Shown: piece after piece, positions 52,330-62,090 of the stretch
Layout: each line of letters begins with the position of its first letter
Numbering within the stretch: the first letter of the stretch is position 1
Assembly: GCA_964539975.1 (NCBI GenBank)
Contig: CAZIKK010000002.1
Coordinates: 148,682-212,681, forward strand
Direction of reading: 5' to 3'
Origin: 38-11 sp964539975
GTDB lineage: Bacteria > Bacillota > Clostridia > Tissierellales > Dethiosulfatibacteraceae
DNA: 64,000 nt
Translations under genes and position numbers: made by a program
The notes under the pieces: generated by a model
The model's database searches: none
Told to the model about the DNA's origin: nothing
Seen by the model: the letters and a program-made list of their open reading frames with translations, nothing else

Positions 52330-52875
52330 TTATCTTGATACTTTAACCATACTTGGTCTTATTACTTTATCGTTTACTACATATCCTTTTTGCAAAACTT
52401 CAACTACAATATTGCTTTCTACATCATCTAAAGCTTCCACTGCTACGGCATGGTGCAAATTGGGGTCAAAATGCTTTCCTATCGCTTCAATCTCTTTGAG
52501 CCCTTTTTTCTCCATCGCCTGCTTAAATTGACTGTAAATCATTTGTACACCTTCTTTAAAGGAATCACTCTTTTCATTTGCATTCAATGCGCGATCAAAA
52601 TTATCCAAAATAGGTAGGAACTCACATATTACGTCTTCTATCCCAGATGAATACAGTCTAGACTTTTCTCGTTCCACACGGTTCTTGTAATTGAGAAAAT
52701 CCGCTTGCAATCTAAGCAACTTTTTCGTTGTATCATCTTGCTGCTCTTCTTCTTTAGTTTCTTCTATTTCTTCTAACTCTTCATCCTCATTTGATTCGAT
52801 CAACTCTTCATCAGAGTTTTTTTCTTTTTCTTCAACTTCCTCCATCAGCTCTTTTTCTATCTTTTTATTGGTCAT
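52330..52875 (-). CDS. grpE: Nucleotide exchange factor GrpE
   Basis: A 181-residue DnaK partner. An acidic disordered N-terminus is followed by a long helix (LLRLQADFLNYKNRVEREK) and a C-terminal beta domain with GVQMIYSQFKQAMEKKGL and HAVAVE. I start at the ATG with AAAGGAG upstream, overlapping hrcA by 11 bases; 12 upstream codons in hrcA are excluded. Confidence 0.96.
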   Translation of the reverse strand: MTNKKIEKELMEEVEEKEKNSDEELIESNEDEELEEIEETKEEEQQDDTTKKLLRLQADFLNYKNRVEREKSRLYSSGIEDVICEFLPILDNFDRALNANEKSDSFKEGVQMIYSQFKQAMEKKGLKEIEAIGKHFDPNLHHAVAVEALDDVESNIVVEVLQKGYVVNDKVIRPSMVKVSR

Positions 52876-53935
52876 TTGGTTTGCTCCTTTTGTTTTCATT
52901 ATAGTTCTCATTGATAAGTCTATTAATATTTAATGACAATGCTTTAATCATGGCAATTACATTTTGATAGTCCATCCGTGTTGGCCCAATAAGTCCAACT
53001 TTACCAATCACTATGCCATTAAGTTTGTAAGTGGCTGTCACAATGCTGCATTCTTTGATTTGATCGAATTCATTCTCTTTCCCGATTACGATATTCAAAT
53101 CCTCTGTACTTGCATTCAGCAGAGCTCTCGTGAAATTCTCCTTGTCTTCAACAAAAGAAAGTAATTCTTTTGCCTTAGAAGTATCACTATACTCCGGATA
53201 ATTCAATATATTTGTCAATCCGTCATAATACAAATCCACTTGTTCATATTTGTTTGCTGTGTTCATTAAGAGAATCAACAATTCATCAATTTTATCATCC
53301 AAGCTTTCTCGAATTGCATAAATTTCATTTGCAATTCTCCTTTTCATGTTTTCATCCATCATTGAAAGCTTGATGCCTGAAAGTTTTTCCGTCAATAAAT
53401 TAGATATTCTATTCAATTGACTAGGTGGTATTGGTTGATTCAAATTAAAAACCACGTTTTTGATGATATTATTCTCTGTGACTAAAACCATCAGGATTTT
53501 TTTTTCTGTGACAGGTACCAATTGGATATGCTTTACCTTTGATTCCTTAAGTTGAGGCGTCATCGCAAATGACGTGTAATGCGTGAAATTAGACAAAATT
53601 CTCGCGGAATTCTTAATGAAACTTGTCATCTCATCAATTTCGTCTTGTAAAATTTTATTGATTTGTGCGTTATATTTATTGGCTGGTGTTCTTTTTAGTA
53701 AGTTGTTGACATACAATCTGTACGCTTTGTCCGTCGGAATCCTCCCAGCTGATGTATGTGGCTGAGTCAAGTATCCTAAGTCTTCAAGATCAGCCATTTC
53801 ATTTCTTACTGTTGCAGAACTAATCCCTAAACCATGTTTTTTTGAAATCGTTCTTGAACCTACAGCTTCACCCTCTCGAATATAACTGCTGATGATTGCC
53901 TTTAGAATCTTTAATTTTCTATCATTAAGATCCAT
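52865..53935 (-). CDS. hrcA: Heat-inducible repressor HrcA
   Basis: A 356-residue repressor of class I heat-shock genes. The winged helix at residues 1-75 contains GISSATVRNEMADLEDLGYL and HTSAGRIPTDKAYRLYV; the rest is a GAF-like dimerisation and GroE-sensing region. It represses its own operon and groESL through the two CIRCE elements in this window. AAAGGAG is upstream. Confidence 0.98.
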   Translation of the reverse strand: MDLNDRKLKILKAIISSYIREGEAVGSRTISKKHGLGISSATVRNEMADLEDLGYLTQPHTSAGRIPTDKAYRLYVNNLLKRTPANKYNAQINKILQDEIDEMTSFIKNSARILSNFTHYTSFAMTPQLKESKVKHIQLVPVTEKKILMVLVTENNIIKNVVFNLNQPIPPSQLNRISNLLTEKLSGIKLSMMDENMKRRIANEIYAIRESLDDKIDELLILLMNTANKYEQVDLYYDGLTNILNYPEYSDTSKAKELLSFVEDKENFTRALLNASTEDLNIVIGKENEFDQIKECSIVTATYKLNGIVIGKVGLIGPTRMDYQNVIAMIKALSLNINRLINENYNENKRSKPNDQ

Positions 53936-53951
53936 TCTATCAACTCCTTTG

Positions 53952-53978
53952 TTAGCACTCTGTCTTATCGAGTGCTAA
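53952..53978 (-). promoter_or_regulatory. CIRCE operator of hrcA-grpE-dnaK-dnaJ
   Basis: Exact TTAGCACTC, 9 bases, GAGTGCTAA. It lies just after the promoter and 17 bases before hrcA. Confidence 0.98.
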
Positions 53979-53990
53979 CCTCATGACAAT

Positions 53991-54019
53991 AAGATACTAC
54001 TATATATTTCATTTGTCAA
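53991..54019 (-). promoter_or_regulatory. Promoter of the hrcA operon
   Basis: Perfect TTGACA (complement of 54014-54019), 17-base spacer, TATCTT (complement of 53991-53996). Confidence 0.82.
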
Positions 54020-54038
54020 TACTTAATCATCATTTTTT

Positions 54039-55187
54039 CTAAGGCATTAACTCTACAAAAACCCGGTTCGATAAATCCAACCCCAATGGCGTCAATTTAT
54101 AATATCCTTCCTCTTTAATAATTAAACCTTCTCCTATCAGCATAGATATTCGGTCATTGTAGTATTTCTCATTTCCTTTGATCATTTTATTTAAGTCATA
54201 TATTCTGATCCCTTGTGTCTTCCTAAATCCAAGAATTAAGAACTCCCAAGCCTTTTCTTTTTCATCTATTTGTATCCGTTCATCGTAAGCCAAAGCTTTA
54301 TTCTCGCCTATCTTTTTTATATACTCAAACACATTTTGACCGTTTGAAAACCTTTGATCGTTTAAAAAAGAGTGTGCTGCCACACCTATCCCAAGATATT
54401 CTTCTCTATTCCAGTATTTCAAGTTGTGTTTGCTTTCAAACCCACTCTTTGCAAAGTTCGAAATTTCATATTGTTTGTATCCCATATCTGCCAATACCTT
54501 GATCATCATATGGTAGGCTAATCGCTCTGCCTCTTCGTCTGGAAGTCGTAAGCTTCCGTTTTCAAGCATCTCGTGAAAAGGGGTTCCTTCTTCTACTTTT
54601 AATGCATAATAAGAAACATGCTTAGGACGTAAAGTCTGCACTTTTTTCAAATCATTTTCAACCATTTCTTGCGATTGTCCTGGAAGATTAAACATAAGAT
54701 CAATGGAAATATTTGAATATCCATGTTTTTGAAATTTCTCAAATGCATCATCAATATCTGTTTTTGTGTGTATTCTTCCTAGGGTCTTCAACATGCGCTC
54801 ATCAAAAGTCTGCACACCTAAGCTTATTCGATTAATCCCGTTTTTCTTGTATGTCTTAAGTTTTTTGTCGTCGATTGTTCCAGGATTCACTTCAAGTGTT
54901 ACTTCACTATCCTTTTGGACAAAAAAACAACTCTGAACATGATTGAGCAATTTCTCAATATAATGTGCTGGGATAGATGATGGCGTTCCCCCGCCTATGT
55001 AGACAGAATCAATAGTTAGATTCCCTAAAACTGCTTTGAGGAGATTAATCTCCTCAAGCATAGCTTCAATATATCTTTCTATGTGTTTTTCTCTTAAATC
55101 AATTATGGAGCAAAAGTCACAGTAGTGACACTTTTTAACACAAAAAGGAATGTGTAAATACAGACCTATTTGCCTTTTCTCATTCAT
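54039..55187 (-). CDS. hemW: Radical-SAM heme chaperone HemW
   Basis: A 382-residue radical-SAM protein with C16-xxx-C20-xx-C23-x-F25 (CVKKCHYCDF). The Phe instead of a fourth Cys points to the heme chaperone HemW and away from coproporphyrinogen dehydrogenase HemN. YIGGGTPS and the C-terminal HemN_C winged-helix domain are present. I start at the ATG before NEKRQIGLYLHIPF; upstream codons overlap lepA and lack homology. No heme biosynthesis genes are in the window. The lepA-hemW-hrcA order is standard. Confidence 0.93.
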   Translation of the reverse strand: MNEKRQIGLYLHIPFCVKKCHYCDFCSIIDLREKHIERYIEAMLEEINLLKAVLGNLTIDSVYIGGGTPSSIPAHYIEKLLNHVQSCFFVQKDSEVTLEVNPGTIDDKKLKTYKKNGINRISLGVQTFDERMLKTLGRIHTKTDIDDAFEKFQKHGYSNISIDLMFNLPGQSQEMVENDLKKVQTLRPKHVSYYALKVEEGTPFHEMLENGSLRLPDEEAERLAYHMMIKVLADMGYKQYEISNFAKSGFESKHNLKYWNREEYLGIGVAAHSFLNDQRFSNGQNVFEYIKKIGENKALAYDERIQIDEKEKAWEFLILGFRKTQGIRIYDLNKMIKGNEKYYNDRISMLIGEGLIIKEEGYYKLTPLGLDLSNRVFVELMP

Positions 55188-55197
55188 CTCTATGATG

Positions 55198-57009
55198 CTA
55201 TTTTTTCTCATCAAATTTCAACACAGTCAAAAAGGCTTCTTGAGGCACTTCAACACTTCCTATTTGTCGCATTCTTTTTTTACCTTCTTTTTGTTTTTCT
55301 AATAGTTTTTTCTTTCTTGAAATGTCGCCACCATAACACTTTGATAGAACATCTTTTCTCAAAGCCTTAACTGTTTCACGGGCAATGATCTTTGAACTTA
55401 CAGCTGCTTGAACAGGAATTGCAAACATATGACGTGGTATGACGTCTTTTAGTTTTTCAACAATGTTTCTACCCCTTTCATACGCTTTCTCTTCGTGAAC
55501 TATCATTGAAAAAGCATCTACTAATTCATTGTTGATAAGAATATCAAGCTTAACCAGTTTTGACTCTTGATATCCGGCTAACTCATAATCTAAAGAAGCA
55601 TACCCTCTAGTTTTTGATTTCAATGCATCAAAAAAATCATAGATCACTTCGTTCAATGGTAATTTATAATGCAAAACCACTCGTGTCTTTTCAATATACT
55701 CCATATCTAAAAAGGCACCTCTTCTATTCTGGCATAACTCCATAATTGGGCCTACATATTCCGGTGGCGCCATAATGTTTGCATTTACAATAGGCTCTTC
55801 CATATATTTGATTTCACCAAGAGGCGGCATATTAGTAGGATTCTGAATTTTAATAATACTCCCATCATTCTTGTAAATGTTGTAAATAACACTTGGAGAA
55901 GTGGCTATGATGCTTAACCCAAACTCTCTTTCAAGTCTTTCTTGAATGATTTCAAGATGCAGCAAACCTAAAAACCCACATCGAAATCCAAAACCTAAAG
56001 CTACCGATGTTTCTGGTTCAAAAACCAAAGCTGCATCGTTGACCTGCAACTTTTCCAAAGCATCTCTTACGTTGTTGTAATCTTCTCCATCTGCAGGGTA
56101 CACTCCACAGTACACCATCGAAATTACTTTTTTATACCCAGGCAATGCTTCTACGGCTGGGTTTTTTGCTGAAGTGATAGTATCTCCCACCCTACAATAC
56201 CTTACATCCTTGATGCTTGCAGCAACATATCCAACATCACCTGCTACCAGTTGTTCAACAGGAATCTGACCGGGTGCAAGAAATCCAACTTCTGTCACTT
56301 CGAATTCTTTCTTTGTTGCCATCATTTTAATGACATCATTTTTTTTGATTGAGCCTTCTTTTACTCTAACATACGCAATCACACCTTTGTAGCTGTCATA
56401 ATAAGAGTCAAAAACCAACGCTTTAAGCGGACCTTCTTTATCACCAATTGGCGCAGGAATCTTTCTTACAATCGCCTCTAAAACCTCTTCTATATTGATC
56501 CCTTCTTTAGCTGATATCATGGGCGCATCTTGTGCTTCAATTCCTATTATATCCTCTATTTCATTTTTTATCTCTTCCGGTCGTGCACTTGGTAGGTCAA
56601 TTTTGTTAATAATTGGAACTATTTCCAGATCCTGCTCAGCTGCTAAGTAGACATTGGCTAACGTTTGTGCTTCAATACCTTGAGCCGCATCGACAACCAA
56701 TACCGCTCCTTCACAAGCTGCCAAACTTCTAGATACTTCATAAGTAAAATCAACATGTCCTGGTGTATCTATAAGATTTAAGATATACTCCTGATTGTCT
56801 CTTGCGCGGTACACTAGTCGTATAGTTTGAAGTTTGATGGTGATACCACGTTCTCGTTCAAGATCCATATTATCAAGAAGCTGTTCTTGCATCTCTCTTT
56901 GAGTCAAAAGTCCTGTTTTCTCAATCAACCTATCTGCTAATGTTGATTTCCCATGATCTATATGTGCAATTATAGAAAAATTTCTTACATATTTCTGCCT
57001 ATCAGTCAC
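55198..57009 (-). CDS. lepA: Elongation factor 4 (LepA)
   Basis: A 603-residue translational GTPase. G1 is AHIDHGKST, G3 DTPGHVDF, G4 NKIDL; EF-G-like domains II, III and V follow and a LepA-specific C-terminal domain ends the protein. It back-translocates or helps assemble ribosomes. The start is GTG with AGGAGG upstream. It is followed by hemW after 10 bases. Confidence 0.98.
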   Translation of the reverse strand: MTDRQKYVRNFSIIAHIDHGKSTLADRLIEKTGLLTQREMQEQLLDNMDLERERGITIKLQTIRLVYRARDNQEYILNLIDTPGHVDFTYEVSRSLAACEGAVLVVDAAQGIEAQTLANVYLAAEQDLEIVPIINKIDLPSARPEEIKNEIEDIIGIEAQDAPMISAKEGINIEEVLEAIVRKIPAPIGDKEGPLKALVFDSYYDSYKGVIAYVRVKEGSIKKNDVIKMMATKKEFEVTEVGFLAPGQIPVEQLVAGDVGYVAASIKDVRYCRVGDTITSAKNPAVEALPGYKKVISMVYCGVYPADGEDYNNVRDALEKLQVNDAALVFEPETSVALGFGFRCGFLGLLHLEIIQERLEREFGLSIIATSPSVIYNIYKNDGSIIKIQNPTNMPPLGEIKYMEEPIVNANIMAPPEYVGPIMELCQNRRGAFLDMEYIEKTRVVLHYKLPLNEVIYDFFDALKSKTRGYASLDYELAGYQESKLVKLDILINNELVDAFSMIVHEEKAYERGRNIVEKLKDVIPRHMFAIPVQAAVSSKIIARETVKALRKDVLSKCYGGDISRKKKLLEKQKEGKKRMRQIGSVEVPQEAFLTVLKFDEKK

Positions 57010-57206
57010 ATGTTCCTCCTAACTTCATAATCCGTTGGTAATTATATCAAAATTTTGATCAGATTAGAAGTTGATTTTATCACATTTAATCAACTCTGTG
57101 AACTGTTTCAACCAACATTGTCCTCAATTCTTCTATCTATGACATAAGAATCCACTCTCCCGATTTGATTCATGCATTATAACAAATTATTCTATAATTA
57201 AATAAC

Positions 57207-57234
57207 TTGTAATCGCTTCGTTTTACTATATAAT
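57207..57234 (+). promoter_or_regulatory. Upstream promoter P1 before rpsT
   Basis: TTGTAA (57207-57212), 16-base spacer, perfect TATAAT (57229-57234). It would give a leader of about 145 nt. Confidence 0.55.
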
Positions 57235-57285
57235 GAGAATGAATGGAATAGTGGCTAGGATTTTTTAGATATTTCGAAATTAATA

Positions 57286-57314
57286 TTGATTTTTCTCTGA
57301 TAACCCTGTATAAT
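57286..57314 (+). promoter_or_regulatory. Proximal promoter P2 of rpsT
   Basis: TTGATT (57286-57291), 17-base spacer, perfect TATAAT (57309-57314), giving a leader of about 65 nt. Confidence 0.8.
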
Positions 57315-57384
57315 TTAAAAGTCGCTTAATTTTGATACTTTCCCACATATGAATAGATACTATGATCCAAAGGAGGTGAATTCC

Positions 57385-57648
57385 ATGGCAAACATTAAGT
57401 CAGCAAAAAAGAGAATTCTTGTAAACAATAAACGTAGTGAGATCAATAAAAGCAGAAAGTCAGAAATCAAAACCTATGTCAAAAAGTTTGAGGCAGCTAT
57501 TCAAGATAACAATTATGAAGCAGCTAAGGAATTGTTAATCCTAATACAAAAAAAATTAGATCGTGCTTCGTCAAAAAGCACAATGCACTCAAATGCTGCA
57601 TCACGAAGAGTCAGTAAATTTACGAAAAAGCTAAATAGTATTGCATAA
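57385..57648 (+). CDS. rpsT: 30S ribosomal protein S20
   Basis: An 87-residue basic protein starting MANIKSAKKRILVNNKRSE, typical of bS20, which binds 16S rRNA helices near the base of the 30S body. AAAGGAGGTG precedes the ATG at the ideal distance, so twelve earlier in-frame codons are not coding. It is a single-gene unit. Confidence 0.98.
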   Translation: MANIKSAKKRILVNNKRSEINKSRKSEIKTYVKKFEAAIQDNNYEAAKELLILIQKKLDRASSKSTMHSNAASRRVSKFTKKLNSIA

Positions 57649-57672
57649 AAACCAGGGGATCCCCTGGTTTTT
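57647..57672. terminator. Bidirectional terminator between rpsT and holA
   Basis: A 26-base perfect palindrome: AAAAACCAGGGGA followed directly by its complement, with Ts on both strands. Confidence 0.92.
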
Positions 57673-57674
57673 TA

Positions 57675-58661
57675 CTATATCATGCCAATGATCATTTCTA
57701 TTCCTGACAAAATCTCCAATTCGCCAACTTTGCTTTTTCGATCATACAAATAGCATGTTTCATATGTTTTACATATTCTTGTTTTGCCCATCATAAAAAT
57801 CTGTTGAGTCATTTTTTTATAGACAAAAGGTCTCATGTTTAGTTTTTTGAGAATGAGAGTGTCTGCAACCCCATCTTCTCTCATTGAAATAATATTGCTT
57901 AGTGATCTTAAGTGTCTTGCAATCATAAAAAAAATGTATTGTGGTGCGATGTTGTTAGTTTGCATGTCTTCCAACATCTCCAATGCATCCTCGCGTTTGC
58001 CTTCGCAAATATTGTCAATCAGTTTGAAAATATTGTTTTCAACAGAGCCATTCACAACCATGGTAATTTCACGTTCCTCAACCTTCTGTCTATTCTCAGT
58101 ATATCCAATCAGCTTATCCAATTCATTCTTAACATCGTATAAGTTCATTGTGCTCTGGTATTCCAAATATCCAATCATATGAGCCATCCACAATGCATCT
58201 TTTTGAGTGATTTCTCTGTTGTTTTTTGTCAAATACAATACAATCCACTTGACTAGTTCTATCTCTCTCAACTTATTGTATTGTTTGTGTTCACCATGCT
58301 TTTCTATTTGCTTTGTAATCTTTTTTCTTTTGTCAATTTTCAAGCCCTGCCCTTTAAAAATTAAACAATTCTCATCTTTTTTATTAGCAATATATTGTAA
58401 CAACTCATCTTCGTCTTGCTTTTCTAGGCTTTGCTTTGAAGTAAGAAAACTGCAATCCTCAATAATTACCATTCTCTTCTTTGCCATAAAAGGAATTGTT
58501 TTAAGAAATGAAACAACCTCACTTCCGTTTTTCTTAATGTTTTCAACCCTAAATACATTCATCTCTTCAAAAGGCTTGATAAATCTATTTTTAATGTCTT
58601 CTATGTAATGATCTATTAGATACAACTCATCTCCTGATAAAAGTATTGTATTTTTATTCAT
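57675..58661 (-). CDS. holA: DNA polymerase III delta subunit
   Basis: A 328-residue clamp-loader subunit with low sequence conservation but a clear HolA pattern: ILLSGDELYLIDHYIEDIKN at the start, VENIKKNGSEVVSFLKTIPF, and the C-terminal collar ARHLRSLSNIISMRE...RPFVYKKMTQQ. It opens the sliding clamp. The second of two close ATGs (58661) has AGGAGG seven bases upstream and is chosen. It overlaps comEC by 8 bases; comEC-holA-rpsT proximity is typical. Confidence 0.92.
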   Translation of the reverse strand: MNKNTILLSGDELYLIDHYIEDIKNRFIKPFEEMNVFRVENIKKNGSEVVSFLKTIPFMAKKRMVIIEDCSFLTSKQSLEKQDEDELLQYIANKKDENCLIFKGQGLKIDKRKKITKQIEKHGEHKQYNKLREIELVKWIVLYLTKNNREITQKDALWMAHMIGYLEYQSTMNLYDVKNELDKLIGYTENRQKVEEREITMVVNGSVENNIFKLIDNICEGKREDALEMLEDMQTNNIAPQYIFFMIARHLRSLSNIISMREDGVADTLILKKLNMRPFVYKKMTQQIFMMGKTRICKTYETCYLYDRKSKVGELEILSGIEMIIGMI

Positions 58662-61032
58662 TTTCATTCCTCCTCTCTTGAAACTTTAGCATGAAGAATA
58701 TAAGTAGTGAAAATCCTATGCTATTAATCATTATTGATTTATTCTGTTTCGTTCTGTTATAAAAACTATTGACCGTTATTTCTCCTTTTGAAGACACACT
58801 GATTATTATCTCACCGTAGTCCTCTGTGGTCAAAACTTGAGAACCAATTAACTCATATCGATCAATCACTTCCTGATGAGGTATCCCATAATTGTTTCTC
58901 CCATAGCTGAAGATCGCATATTGAGGACTTGTTTTTTTCACAAACGATAAATGGGACGATGTTCTACTTCCATGATGAGGGACCATCAACACACCCACTT
59001 GAGACAACTCATCTAATATCAACTTTTCTACATTATACTCTATATCTCCAGTAAAAAGCATCTTAAAATCTTGATAGGTTAACATTAATACTAAAGAGTT
59101 GTCATTTTCATTATGGCTCACATAACCTTTTGGTGGCCACAAAATTTGTATTGCTAATTTATCATCATATGTGAGTGTATCTCCCTTATTTATTTGGTAG
59201 AATCCAGTCTCTCCAAGTTCATTTAAAACGCTCTCATTATAATACCCCGATACAAATCCATCAATATCTAAGTTTTCATGCAAAAGATATATCCCACTGT
59301 AATGATCTAAATGATAATGTGATATAAAAATCAAATCTAAATGAGAAACTCCTTTTTTTACAAAATATTCTGGAAAAATGTAATCTGTCCTGTTGCTGCT
59401 TCTTGATACTTCTCCTCCAGCATCTATCATAAACACGCGGTCTTTGTATTGAACTGTTGCAGAGTTGCCCTGCCCTACATCTAATACAGATATGGTCAGT
59501 GGATCTCTAAGGATATACGGCATCAAACTATATAGAATTATAAAACAAATATACATACAAAAGATACAATAGTAAACTCTTGTGCGATTCAATCTTTCTT
59601 CATCATTCAAAATGAAGTAGACAATGATTCCTATTGTGAAAAAATAAAAAATAACTTCCATGATGGACGGTGTCTTCACTGTATAGCCACTCAAACTAAC
59701 ACTTGACAAAACATCGGCAGCTCTTAATACCGCAGCTATTGTTTTGTCGCAGGTAAAAAGGATCAGATGTGCAACTCCTGAAGATAAACATTTAATCAAG
59801 AGCGCAATTATTCCACCTATCAAAACATAAGAGAATATAGGTATAGCTATAAAGTTGACTAGAATACTTAATGTTGGTACATAATTAAAATAGTAAACAC
59901 TTGCGGGTAGAACAAATATTTGAATGGCTGTAATATAGAGTAATCCTCTCTTATAACCTTCTATTCTATATTTTTCAACAATTAACCCCGCAATAATCAC
60001 ACCTAAAACAGCACTAACGGAAAGTTGAAAGCCTACATCAAACAACCAATTTGGCCTAATAAGAAGCATTGTTGATATCGTTATCGCAAAAGCATTTATC
60101 GGACTATATCTGCGGTGTAGTACTATCCCTAAGTTTAAAATCGTAATCATCATTAAAGCTCGTACGACTGATGTCGGAAACCCAATCAGACTTGCATACA
60201 ACAGTCCTATTAACAAACTAATCGTCAATCTCATCGGTTTTTTGACTTGAATTAAGCTTAAAAACATCCCAATAGAGGAAAGAATAATTCCAATATGAAG
60301 CCCTGATACAGCAACTATATGAGCAATGCCTAATCTGCGTATTATCACCAGTACATCCTCTTTAATGTAGCTGCTATCACCAAGAATCATCCCTTTTAGT
60401 AAACTCTTTTCTGTCTCTCCCATTGAATTTTCCAAGGTTCTATCAATATAATCCGTGAAGTTATTTTGTAATGTATGCTTCCAAGAAAGCTCATCATCGA
60501 GCGATTCAATTCCATCTAAATAAACAATACCTTTAATCCCTTGGTTCTTAAGATAATTACGATAGTCAAAAACCCCAAAATTAGATGAATTAATTGGCTC
60601 TACCAGTACACCTGTTCCGTACAGAGTCATCCCAGGCCTTAACTCCCTTGGTATTTCAGTGTATACTAAAACTTTCTCCTTTACTGATTTGTTTTCAACA
60701 TTAATAGATGCATCCAACTGATAAGATGCTATGCTTAAATCTTTGGAGCTTCTGTTAACTTCTGCTACCGTACCCTTTATATAAACCTGTTTCCCGTAGT
60801 GATTCTCTAATGAGTTTGTGTTAGAATAGTTCATAGACATCCATCCAAACACAAAAAAAGACACCAGCAAAACTAAAAGTTTTACGATGTTTCTGTTTTT
60901 CTTCACATGGTAACATGTATATAGAGCTAGCGGTACTGTTGCCACACCCAATTCAAGCAATGATATGCTAAGATTGTTGGCTAAAATTCCCATCATCAGT
61001 GCAATAGTTGATAATACTGTTATGCTGACCAT
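58654..61032 (-). CDS. comEC: DNA uptake channel protein ComEC/Rec2
   Basis: A 792-residue membrane protein with N-terminal TMs and an OB-like DUF4131 domain (about 60-160), a polytopic Competence domain (about 200-480; AHIVAVSGLHIGII and GFPTSVVRALMMI), and a C-terminal metallo-beta-lactamase-like domain with ISHYHLDHYSG, LFTGDIE and LMVPHHGSRTSSH. It forms the channel for single-stranded DNA in transformation. The full length argues for a functional gene, though no other competence genes are here. Confidence 0.95.
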   Translation of the reverse strand: MVSITVLSTIALMMGILANNLSISLLELGVATVPLALYTCYHVKKNRNIVKLLVLLVSFFVFGWMSMNYSNTNSLENHYGKQVYIKGTVAEVNRSSKDLSIASYQLDASINVENKSVKEKVLVYTEIPRELRPGMTLYGTGVLVEPINSSNFGVFDYRNYLKNQGIKGIVYLDGIESLDDELSWKHTLQNNFTDYIDRTLENSMGETEKSLLKGMILGDSSYIKEDVLVIIRRLGIAHIVAVSGLHIGIILSSIGMFLSLIQVKKPMRLTISLLIGLLYASLIGFPTSVVRALMMITILNLGIVLHRRYSPINAFAITISTMLLIRPNWLFDVGFQLSVSAVLGVIIAGLIVEKYRIEGYKRGLLYITAIQIFVLPASVYYFNYVPTLSILVNFIAIPIFSYVLIGGIIALLIKCLSSGVAHLILFTCDKTIAAVLRAADVLSSVSLSGYTVKTPSIMEVIFYFFTIGIIVYFILNDEERLNRTRVYYCIFCMYICFIILYSLMPYILRDPLTISVLDVGQGNSATVQYKDRVFMIDAGGEVSRSSNRTDYIFPEYFVKKGVSHLDLIFISHYHLDHYSGIYLLHENLDIDGFVSGYYNESVLNELGETGFYQINKGDTLTYDDKLAIQILWPPKGYVSHNENDNSLVLMLTYQDFKMLFTGDIEYNVEKLILDELSQVGVLMVPHHGSRTSSHLSFVKKTSPQYAIFSYGRNNYGIPHQEVIDRYELIGSQVLTTEDYGEIIISVSSKGEITVNSFYNRTKQNKSIMINSIGFSLLIFFMLKFQERRNENE

Positions 61033-61100
61033 GTATTAATATTACCAAAAATATCAGTGAAATGAAAGATAAAAATCAATTCATTATGGAGAGGCAGATT

Positions 61101-62069
61101 ATGATTCCGACTCAAATTGAATACACATATGGCCCGCTCGCAATAGAACCTACTGAATTATCCAATAATTGTATTTTCTTTGATATAGAAACAACTGGAT
61201 TGTCACCCAAAAGATCCTCATTACTTTTAGCTGGATTAGTTTACAAATCAGGCAACTCATTTAAAGTTCATCAGCTGATCTCAGAAAGCCAAGAAAATGA
61301 AGCAACAATTATTGCTTCTATTGCACCTATCCTACAAAGCAAAAAATACATTATTACCTACAATGGGTTAGGTTTTGATCTCCCATTCTTCAATACAAAA
61401 TGTCAACAATATGGAATCCCATTCGATCTAAGTGGAAAGATATTGATAGATTTATATTTATTGGTTAAAATAAATCCCTCTTTATCCCATCTAGATAATT
61501 TCAAATTGCAAACGGTTGAAAAAATGCTGTCGATATCTCGGCAAGACACATTGACAGGGAAAGATATTGCAAAGTTATACTCCTCCTACCTAATAAACCC
61601 TAAAAGAGAATATTTAGATTTGATTATACAGCATAATGCTTCTGACATTTTAAATTTGCCTAGTATTTGGCAATACCTTTATAACGAAATGGTCACAGAA
61701 AAAGATCTTATCATCAAGACACCCTCGTTTAATCTACTTTTGTTTGAATCCACATCTTTTTCCAAGAATAACAAGAAGCTCCATTGTAAGTTTCGTTGTT
61801 TTAGAACAGTTGATGTAGATGTAACCATTCATTCTTTTTTGTACCAATTGACATGGAACAAGCAACAAGGACGGTTGGCTCTAGAAGTACTCGTTAAAAA
61901 AGGTAAACGATCTAACAATGATCTGGTTTATTATGTTGATTTAAAAGAGTTCGGGCTTTCTAGCAAAAACTCCTATTTAGTTCTGTCTATCAATGACCGT
62001 ATTCAGCAATCAAATTTTTCTTATTTAACTCGATTAATCATTGAGTTTCAATTAGATAGTATCAATTAA
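61101..62069 (+). CDS. Ribonuclease H-like 3'-5' exonuclease domain protein (YprB-like)
   Basis: A 322-residue protein with a DEDD-type nuclease fold: FFDIETTG with D28 and E30, YNGLGFDLPFF with the second Asp, and HNASDILNL with the last Asp. The family (RNase_H_2) includes B. subtilis YprB. A C-terminal beta region follows (about 215-320). The ATG at 61101 has GGAGAGG six bases upstream; two earlier ATGs lack such a site. It is divergent from comEC. The substrate is unknown. Confidence 0.87.
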   Translation: MIPTQIEYTYGPLAIEPTELSNNCIFFDIETTGLSPKRSSLLLAGLVYKSGNSFKVHQLISESQENEATIIASIAPILQSKKYIITYNGLGFDLPFFNTKCQQYGIPFDLSGKILIDLYLLVKINPSLSHLDNFKLQTVEKMLSISRQDTLTGKDIAKLYSSYLINPKREYLDLIIQHNASDILNLPSIWQYLYNEMVTEKDLIIKTPSFNLLLFESTSFSKNNKKLHCKFRCFRTVDVDVTIHSFLYQLTWNKQQGRLALEVLVKKGKRSNNDLVYYVDLKEFGLSSKNSYLVLSINDRIQQSNFSYLTRLIIEFQLDSIN

Positions 62070-62090
62070 CAAAACGATTGATATAGCTAC

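Larger units (their letters stand above)
57010..57384. other. 375-base divergent intergenic region between lepA and rpsT
   Basis: No gene or known RNA is seen. On plus there are two promoters in tandem for rpsT (57207-57234 and 57286-57314). On minus, TATAAT-like elements at the complement of about 57047-57052 and 57176-57181 could serve lepA. The middle (57060-57180) has no clear structure. Confidence 0.6.

Noticed and set aside
57060..57180. Possible small RNA between lepA and rpsT
   Set aside because: No promoter-to-terminator unit or stable hairpin could be found by eye.
57349..57384. N-terminal extension of S20 (MNRYYDPKEVNS)
   Set aside because: The AGGAGGTG site lies inside it and the following ATG gives the standard S20 start.
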